A stretch of DNA of 21,602 nucleotides from a virus. Each line of letters begins with the position of its first letter. Position 1 is the first letter of the stretch. The notes under the pieces were generated by a model, which worked only from the letters and a program-made list of their open reading frames with translations, ran no database searches and was not told the origin of the DNA. The DNA lies in IMG/VR virus record IMGVR_UViG_3300027969_000465, positions 1-21,602 of that record; one strand, written 5' to 3'. Below are positions 16,101 through 21,602 of this stretch, in pieces. Made by a program: the position numbers and the translations under genes.

Positions 16101-19100
16101 GACTGTGCCGGTGGATTGGTAACAAAAAAGTTAATTGCGGTTGTTGCGGTTTGAGGTATGTTTATACCATACACCCCCACACCACCAATAGTTCCACTAG
16201 TTTGTCCTGTAATTGTCGTCCCTAAAGTGATATTTGTTCCCGATAAAATAGCTCCACTAAATAAATCATTCCCACTAACACTAATAACAGTTAATACATT
16301 TCCAGATATTGTTGTAGCACCACTAATTTGTATTTGTGATTCAAATACTCTTCTTCCTTGTAAGAACACATTAAAATCATCAATTAATTTGGGGTAGAAC
16401 CCTGTGTTAATTCTTGTTTGTGAATTTATCCCATTAGTAATTGTATCTTGTAATACAATGTTTTGGGGAACTCCATCAATAACTAATGAATAGGTTTTGG
16501 TAACCGCACTATTTCCCGGATCATAATTGTCCGAATAATTAAAGTCAGTCCAAACATCATCAAGAATATCCACCCCATCTTTAATCCAAGTTTTATATCT
16601 GTTCCAAATAGAACCATACTTCAATATCCAAGCATATGGTATTCTATGAATGCCTCCATATTTTTTAAATGTTGAGATAATATAGTCCAAATCAGATGAA
16701 CTACCATCATTGTCTTCTTTATATTTTTCTCGTAGTGTTGCCAATGGTAAACTATTCAAAAATAAATAAGATGCGGATTTGAACGGGTATAAGTCATTAG
16801 TGTATCTAAAATTAAAAACACCTTTTTGTATTGCATTGATAAAATAGGGGGTATTTAAAATTGAAGTGGTTTGTTCTGAAGTTAATTTATTAGTGTAGTC
16901 AAAATAAGAAAGATTACCTTCAGTGGTATATTGTTCAGTTATTTTTCTTGTTTTATAAAAAGTTTTTAAATCCGATAAATTAATAACTTGTCCAAATGTC
17001 CCACTTTTATTTGATTTATAGTTAAAACTAGTTACAGGTTGTTTATCTTTTGAATTTACAACATCATCATAATTTGTAATACTTTTTATTATCGTATTAT
17101 ATTCTAAAACCTGATTAGTTTTAAATACATCTTCTTTTTTCTGAATACCCTTTCCTCCCGCTAAATAATTATTTACCCAACCTAAATTAGTTATTGGGTA
17201 TGTGTCGGTAAAATCAAAATTTTCAACAATATTTTTATTTCCAAAATAATCTTTAGCCGGAGCATTATCTTTAATTGATATTAACGGTTGTGATTTTTCA
17301 TTGGTTAAGATATCTTGATTATATAACTTGAATGATGTGTTAATATCATTTTTAATATACGAAGTATTAAACTCACCTCTAATATAGTTTTGCCAAGATT
17401 CTCCCGTACCACCATTTGATATGTGTTTTAAAAACGATAAATAAACCCCCGAATTTAAATCATACTCTTTTAATTTTTTAGTTAAAAATGGATTATCATT
17501 ACCTAACGATTGTAACATATTTAATACTTCCGCTTCGGAATAGTATTCTGACATATTATTCAATTTGTTAGAATCCCTACTTAATTTACTGTAAAATGAA
17601 TTAAGTAATAATCGTTCATATATCTCGTAGAAAAATTTAACTTCTTCCACATTCTGATACACTTGATTATTAATTGGGAATTCAATTGCATTAAAACTTA
17701 ATCTATTTGGTTTAAGTAATAGATTGTTAGTGTCTGTTGGGAATTTTGTAGGTACTTTTCTTTCGTAAGTTGCTTTTATAAATTCCTCAACAAATTCCAC
17801 CTCCGGCCATATTTCAGGTTGGTATGCTCTAATTTTAGTCGCAATACTTGTATCCCCAGGATATTTTAATTCATATCTTTCACCTTCTTTTAGATTGTTT
17901 TCAACAATGACTTGAGGCCAAGGATATATCGGTGTTTCGTTAATAGTTAAGTTTTTTAAGTCAACACTACTAGTTGATAACACCGCATCTTTTCTATTAG
18001 CATCATCCCTTAAATCCCAAGCTTTAGTGTGAACCTCATCAAGTAATCTTAAAAACGCTTCACCTTGAGCAAAGAAAACCGCCAAGACATTTCTTATTGT
18101 TGGTGAAAAACCTATACCACCTTCACTAGCACTTTTACTTATATTTAAAACTAAATCTTTAGTAAGTTGTTCTTCTATTGCTTGTTTTTTAGTTTGATAA
18201 TTAGATCTAATTGTTGTTATTTTATCGGTAAAAGATGACTTACCTTTAAAAAAGAATTTTGGTGATGAATCAAACTGCGTTTTTATTTGATTTTGTATTG
18301 CAATTGTTACAGTATTTAATTCTTTACCGGTTCTTTGAGTATAAGTTTTATTTATATCAATTTCGTCTATTGTTGCGTTATAAAAAAAGGTGTTAGTTTT
18401 TTTTTGTAAATCAACAAAAATGTCTACAGGTATACTATTTGGTTTTCCTTCACCAAAAACCGAATTACTGTTTAATAAGTTGTTATTTGATTTAACAATT
18501 TTTGATAATTCTGACAACGCTTCTTGTTGTTTTGGTGGTAATTTATACTCTTCTTTAAATTGATATAATAAATAACCATCTTTTTGACCCGGAAGTGTTT
18601 CTGTAACAAATGGATTTTTTGTGTCTAAATATTTATTAAACCAAGAATCAGTTCCTGAATACACGAGAACTTCACCATCATACTTATCCAACACTTTGGC
18701 GTAATTATCAATACTATTTAACACATCCGTATTAGTTTTTGGGTATTGATCAATTATATTTTTTAAAAAGGTGTTTAAATTTATTTGTAATTCTTGAATT
18801 GTTATTTCAGGGAAATTATCCGATATTAATCCTTTAGATTTATATTCGGCATATAATTCTTTCATTTTAGCATAACCCTTACTAGACCATCCACTAACAA
18901 CTTTATCGTTTTTATTTCCATTTCCTGTTGTTGTTTGTGGTATTGTTTCAATTGCCGATTGGAACATTAGTGGTGTTGACATCATCTCCTGCCAATTAAT
19001 GTAGGCTAAAATACTATATTTGTATGTATACATTTTTAATTGTATTCTAAAATTACCACTACTTGGATCAAAACTAGCGGTAAAGTTTTGTAACATAAGT

Positions 19101-19720
19101 GGTAATCTAACCGCTTTACCTAAATAACCTTTTAATGTTAAATAAAATAACGGATACGGTAGTTGAAAAAATGCTGCGTATGGTGAGTTACCTCCAGCCT
19201 CAAACAATGCTCTACCTTTAACATCTTCCATTGTTATATCTATAACAGGTAAGAAGTCGGTACCGTATGAGACATTTATTTGAGTAATACCCAACATTCC
19301 TGTATCAGTCGCACCCACCACACCATTAGACAATGTTTCTTGTCTAAAAAAATAGTCATTACTTTGATTAGGATTTGTTACTTTATCAATTCTTTGTTGG
19401 TTTATCCCTTTACCTTGTAATGTATCTTGTCCTGTTATTTCATCAGTATATGAAGTATCTAAAAAATTTTTTTCTCCGGGATTCAAAAAATTAATTTTAC
19501 CCACAGATATTGTTCTAATAGTATCATTTAATGGAACTCCGATAGCCAATTTTGTTCTAGGTAATACAGAACATTCCAAATTAGCGTAAAATACTAAATC
19601 TTCTTGATTAATAAGTCGTTCACTAGCCTTTCCGTTTTGATCAACGACTTTATTTGGATCAATTACCGATATGTTTTGGTAATCAAATTCTACTAATATG
19701 TTTTCTCCGTTATCTACCAT
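13181..19720 (-). CDS. Giant baseplate hub-like structural protein (2179 aa)
   Basis: The largest gene in the window. Two segments look hub-like. Residues about 143-240 contain FFQLPYPLFYLTLKGYLGKA and SFDPSSGNFRIQLKMY. Residues about 1843-1930 contain IDMMGNALIQPMMYFNLRN then FSGPYMITKVAHRISENGFD, the pattern of gp27/gpD-type hub barrels. If both are right, the hub fold is split by some 1600 residues. Residues about 1135-1195 form a Gly/Thr/Ser-rich beta module (SGTNITLGTTITGQTSGTIG) unlike its surroundings. The C-terminal about 190 residues (SYGNNYGLISLNFNYG, then VFSSFEQFINFM) could be a peptidoglycan-hydrolase-like domain, but no catalytic residue can be assigned. ATG 19720 overlaps the gp53 stop by 11 nt, so translation is coupled. 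No signal peptide or membrane segment was noticed. The hub role is inferred from motif pattern and from neighbouring gp53. Confidence 0.7.
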   Translation of the reverse strand: MVDNGENILVEFDYQNISVIDPNKVVDQNGKASERLINQEDLVFYANLECSVLPRTKLAIGVPLNDTIRTISVGKINFLNPGEKNFLDTSYTDEITGQDTLQGKGINQQRIDKVTNPNQSNDYFFRQETLSNGVVGATDTGMLGITQINVSYGTDFLPVIDITMEDVKGRALFEAGGNSPYAAFFQLPYPLFYLTLKGYLGKAVRLPLMLQNFTASFDPSSGNFRIQLKMYTYKYSILAYINWQEMMSTPLMFQSAIETIPQTTTGNGNKNDKVVSGWSSKGYAKMKELYAEYKSKGLISDNFPEITIQELQINLNTFLKNIIDQYPKTNTDVLNSIDNYAKVLDKYDGEVLVYSGTDSWFNKYLDTKNPFVTETLPGQKDGYLLYQFKEEYKLPPKQQEALSELSKIVKSNNNLLNSNSVFGEGKPNSIPVDIFVDLQKKTNTFFYNATIDEIDINKTYTQRTGKELNTVTIAIQNQIKTQFDSSPKFFFKGKSSFTDKITTIRSNYQTKKQAIEEQLTKDLVLNISKSASEGGIGFSPTIRNVLAVFFAQGEAFLRLLDEVHTKAWDLRDDANRKDAVLSTSSVDLKNLTINETPIYPWPQVIVENNLKEGERYELKYPGDTSIATKIRAYQPEIWPEVEFVEEFIKATYERKVPTKFPTDTNNLLLKPNRLSFNAIEFPINNQVYQNVEEVKFFYEIYERLLLNSFYSKLSRDSNKLNNMSEYYSEAEVLNMLQSLGNDNPFLTKKLKEYDLNSGVYLSFLKHISNGGTGESWQNYIRGEFNTSYIKNDINTSFKLYNQDILTNEKSQPLISIKDNAPAKDYFGNKNIVENFDFTDTYPITNLGWVNNYLAGGKGIQKKEDVFKTNQVLEYNTIIKSITNYDDVVNSKDKQPVTSFNYKSNKSGTFGQVINLSDLKTFYKTRKITEQYTTEGNLSYFDYTNKLTSEQTTSILNTPYFINAIQKGVFNFRYTNDLYPFKSASYLFLNSLPLATLREKYKEDNDGSSSDLDYIISTFKKYGGIHRIPYAWILKYGSIWNRYKTWIKDGVDILDDVWTDFNYSDNYDPGNSAVTKTYSLVIDGVPQNIVLQDTITNGINSQTRINTGFYPKLIDDFNVFLQGRRVFESQIQISGATTISGNVLTVISVSGNDLFSGAILSGTNITLGTTITGQTSGTIGGVGVYGINIPQTATTAINFFVTNPPAQSYSNSEIQTVLNNGKLYLKSAAGSTINGLPGFDSGNSNRSLNLKSWSCFVETSDGNNIYPMPSFGSSVNQTKDECFKTNGDLVTEVVNNPAVYNGSVRLFWKAPNYGYFDNDKLSKPLPNSYLKHIKNNEEIQQAFSISGVTSEYSKISELFTTFEKDILDIMENEFLNFSRSVYNYNTNIKPTLGTDTTNEITNNNFQSLMRSLMKVPKPKDNVNGSVTINEIQESQVKNFQQVLGSFMEYKVTMKYGNPSNFDKKLFYSYSNQIIIDPYSFQGYNVGSPNSLPSAGGTITLLQSKTQNPETWKTLETYVGFSEIPELVYDDNGSYITDFFLDMNIEFTDNSIKRLSPLIKIYATQKLEDSNFNSTKFKNLMDSYINKSNTYINTLLDLEMTKLRKELPNVNISQTNSKVRADYEGEQTRYELWDLFKSINDTWISGTDFKNKTLFEDVLLMDRASRDVGQQIYVDIFELKTLIDSSLATNRMLDTINTILTQNNFVSFVIPAFANFYNIRDVSKNATPRPEGSLEFANSLFGTYLNVDYRETTSKFVCFYANKPSEHLAINDNVDYRYRDDAFDLRRATDNPLVESQENKTDWATSNKVVGFNVDIGPQNQQIFKQLDISQDPGLPTTESLEVLNQMANQSRNRGSYTQSVSLYNVYKNRSYKCSIDMMGNALIQPMMYFNLRNVPLFSGPYMITKVAHRISENGFDTTFEGQRQPFYSIPKIESFIQSISTKILNDIRERIKQNEDINTQKSVNNLSQTANKLNNASENNTTLNANQACSGLLNNDYKNFTNAENLTSEPINKQDVVDRINELVSKNRNSNDSKILGSFIYGIMTVITKPSNVFKSYGNNYGLISLNFNYGDSKKYFENNYYCNSKNIPLAVFSSFEQFINFMIAKYGPSLYVIKNYVTGNNTTDETKYGEAFSKFYMNNYPVKESQKLFDTLTEQDQKKLEEPFGDAYTEYNTILQKGG

Positions 19721-20033
19721 AGTAGAAAAAATGTGTTTCTAATGTTGATTTATAGTCCTGTAATGAAGTTAGTAAAGGATATGGTATTGTCAATATAGCG
19801 GCGTCGGGTATGTTGAACTCAAATCCTGTAAATTGTGGATTTGCCAACATTATTAACCACCCAAAGAGTGGTGATCCATAAAATTGTTGAGATACTTTAT
19901 CCAATCTTGATGTTCCGACTTTATAGATATATGTTTTATCAGAAGTTTTAGCGGGTAATTCCACATACGGAACAACTGTTTGTTGTCCGTTTTGTAAAAA
20001 TTGATTATATCTGTTATAATATTGTAAAGCCAT
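19710..20033 (-). CDS. gp53: Baseplate wedge subunit gp53-like (LysM-type)
   Basis: A 107-aa protein, roughly half the length of T4 gp53 (196 aa). Residues about 34-66 read YIYKVGTSRLDKVSQQFYGS then WLIMLANP, the gp53/LysM-like pattern of a V-G-x-x-x-L-D start, an F-Y-G-D/S turn and a W-x-I-x-x-A-N-P helix. The following IPDAAILTIPYPL completes the fold. In T4 gp53 clamps neighbouring wedges; shorter LysM-type relatives attach to the tube end in contractile injection systems. ATG 20033 lies 2 nt after the previous stop, and its own stop overlaps the next start. The three genes 21602-13181 therefore form one tightly packed tail operon. No Shine-Dalgarno sequence was found. Confidence 0.85.
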   Translation of the reverse strand: MALQYYNRYNQFLQNGQQTVVPYVELPAKTSDKTYIYKVGTSRLDKVSQQFYGSPLFGWLIMLANPQFTGFEFNIPDAAILTIPYPLLTSLQDYKSTLETHFFYYGR

Positions 20034-20035
20034 AA

Positions 20036-21602
20036 TTAAGTGAAAGTTACTTTTCCATTATATGTTTTATTATTTGTGTTTACATTCACATCTAAATATA
20101 AATCCTTTAATCTATTTTTCTTTTGTAGATTATTTCCAACTTTATCTGTGGTGTAACCCACTTTAGAATCAAATTCGGTGATTTTGTATTTTTCATATGT
20201 TTGATAATCACTACCTTTCATTAAATCATCAAAGAATTTTAATTCCGCGTCGTGTTCTTCCTTACATTTTACTTTAAAATCGTTTGATAATTTTTCAATA
20301 CCTTTAACCAATAGTGGGTTTTTATCTATTTTAGGTCCTGATGTTAAATTTTTGACAAACGCATTAAATTTATTATCATCTAAAAATATTGGTGACATTG
20401 TCATATAAAATCGTCTGCTTGCGGTTTCATCACCAAATCCTGCAAACGCTTTAGTAATTGGATCAAAATTATTATCATTATAGTTAATTTTTTTTAACAT
20501 ACTATTAGGATCTATATCCAAGATTTTATCATTATAATTTTTTAGTTTGTTCCCAACTGAAATTGGATTTACATTTGTAGTATATACTTTAATGATATTA
20601 TTAATATTATCACCAGTTAATGTATATACTTTATATTCCCCAGTACCCAATTTAATACCGTCCAATTTATCACAAACAACATCCATTTTTCTCAAAGTAT
20701 AATTATACTTTTCTTGGTATGAAGTCATAGTGTTAACCGGTCCAATAACTATGTTATTTATTTCGGACTCCATTTTACTAACTTCTTCTTCTAATTTAGC
20801 CCTCAACTCTCTTGATTGAGAATTAAGAACATCATAAATTTTAGAATCTTTATCAATAAAATATGAAATCGGATCTTTATCATTTTTAACATCTGATAAA
20901 GTATCTTTAATTAACTTACTAACATTTTTTTCAATTTCTAATGATCTACCATATAAAGGTATATCATCCAAAGGTGTTTCATATTGATTTAACTTACCAT
21001 TATCAAATTTTCTATCACTACTAACTAATCCTACAATACCCATATTAGTAGTATTTGTAATTGTTTTAAGTTGGTTCGTTATTGTTGTGAAATAATTTTT
21101 AGTTCCTTCCGATAATTCTTTAATTAATGTGGTGTAATTCATATCACCTTCTTCAACCTCATTTTTATTTACATATTTTGCCGATAATATTGTCCCAATA
21201 GTCCCCCCTCCTTTTTGTGGTTGTTGGTTTGAAATATCATTTACCCCTACTGTCGGTGTTGCCGTTCCCGCACCTTTAACTATTTTAGCAACCATTTCTT
21301 TCGCCTTTTCTGAATCACTTTCCGTTGATACAGATCTTTCATCATATATTTCGGTGTTACCATAATAGTTAAACGATAATGCGTTTTGTAATTGTTTTAC
21401 AGGTCCTGCCAAACCGTGTCCACCAATAAAATCAAACCCTAACGATATTTTTGCCAACATTGGTTGTACTCCGATACCTTCAGGATTCATATCAAAAACT
21501 AATGGATCGTATTGTATTCCTAATGAATTAGGTATTATTTTAGTATTGTAAAAATCACCAATTCTCAACACCAAGACAGGAGGTGCTCCAAATGCCGTGT
21601 TT
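20036..21602 (-). CDS. Tail/baseplate structural protein, 5' end outside window (partial)
   Basis: The reading frame stays open to the right edge, so this is the C-terminal 522 residues of a longer protein; the internal TTG at 21574 is not a convincing start. The visible part opens with FGAPPVLVLRIGDFYNTKI, then GIQYDPLVFDMNPEGIGVQ and PMLAKISLGFDFIGGHG. The order PPVL-x-R-x-G, DPL-x-x-D-x-N-P-x-G, then a long beta strand recalls tail-tube-like (CIS tube / gp48-gp54) proteins that join tube to baseplate. This is inference from the motif pattern. Residues after about 90 are polar and helical, with a probable coiled coil around SQSRELRAKLEEEVSKMESE. The gene ends 2 nt before gp53, in the same operon as the giant hub-like protein. 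Confidence 0.75.
   Translation of the reverse strand, partial: NTAFGAPPVLVLRIGDFYNTKIIPNSLGIQYDPLVFDMNPEGIGVQPMLAKISLGFDFIGGHGLAGPVKQLQNALSFNYYGNTEIYDERSVSTESDSEKAKEMVAKIVKGAGTATPTVGVNDISNQQPQKGGGTIGTILSAKYVNKNEVEEGDMNYTTLIKELSEGTKNYFTTITNQLKTITNTTNMGIVGLVSSDRKFDNGKLNQYETPLDDIPLYGRSLEIEKNVSKLIKDTLSDVKNDKDPISYFIDKDSKIYDVLNSQSRELRAKLEEEVSKMESEINNIVIGPVNTMTSYQEKYNYTLRKMDVVCDKLDGIKLGTGEYKVYTLTGDNINNIIKVYTTNVNPISVGNKLKNYNDKILDIDPNSMLKKINYNDNNFDPITKAFAGFGDETASRRFYMTMSPIFLDDNKFNAFVKNLTSGPKIDKNPLLVKGIEKLSNDFKVKCKEEHDAELKFFDDLMKGSDYQTYEKYKITEFDSKVGYTTDKVGNNLQKKNRLKDLYLDVNVNTNNKTYNGKVTFT

Overview
The window is about 21.6 kb of AT-rich DNA with every credible gene on the minus strand, so transcription runs from high to low coordinates. 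It reads as part of the genome of a T4-like contractile-tailed phage. The evidence is a set of T4-type proteins: baseplate proteins gp53, gp25 and gp6, the recombinase UvsX, the helicase gp41, the single-stranded DNA-binding protein gp32, a FEN/RNase H-type exonuclease, and class Ia ribonucleotide reductase NrdAB. No gene has a recognisable Shine-Dalgarno sequence, and leaders are A/T-rich. This suits a Bacteroidota (Flavobacteriia-type) host, but that assignment is inference. No tRNA, CRISPR array, integrase or transposase was seen.

Layout in transcription order. (1) 21602-13181 is a tail/baseplate block: the 3' part of a protein I infer to be tail-tube-like, gp53, and a giant 2179-aa protein with hub-like segments, ending in a weak hairpin terminator. 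(2) 13079-12185 holds two small genes: a 77-aa protein, and a 222-aa acidic, proline-rich, coiled-coil protein followed by a terminator. (3) 12139-3830 is the replication and nucleotide block: a sigma70-like promoter, gp32, a hairpin, uvsX, the exonuclease, a translationally coupled 149-aa unknown, the gp41-type helicase, nrdB, nrdA and a terminator. (4) 3765-2878 is a single-gene cassette encoding a putative HExxH zinc metallopeptidase, bounded on both sides by an exact 39-bp direct repeat that contains a terminator. (5) 2808-1 returns to structural genes: gp25, gp6 and the 5' part of a long structural protein.

How the genes fit together. gp32, UvsX, the exonuclease and the helicase form most of a T4-style recombination-dependent replication machine, and NrdAB supplies deoxynucleotides. 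The replication block lies inside what would otherwise be one baseplate region (hub/gp53 on one side, gp25/gp6 on the other), and hairpins mark the junctions.

The most unusual locus is the metallopeptidase cassette. It has an N-terminal helical tag ending in I-N-E, similar to T4 capsid-targeting peptides cut by the prohead protease. It has an HExxHxxD motif with a downstream EAYAE motif resembling anthrax-lethal-factor-type gluzincins, lower GC than nrdA in a small hand count, and duplicated terminators at its borders. Together these suggest an exchangeable cargo gene whose product may be packaged in the head and act in the host. The 222-aa protein carries a comparable N-terminal tag. All family assignments come from reading motifs by eye; no database search was possible.
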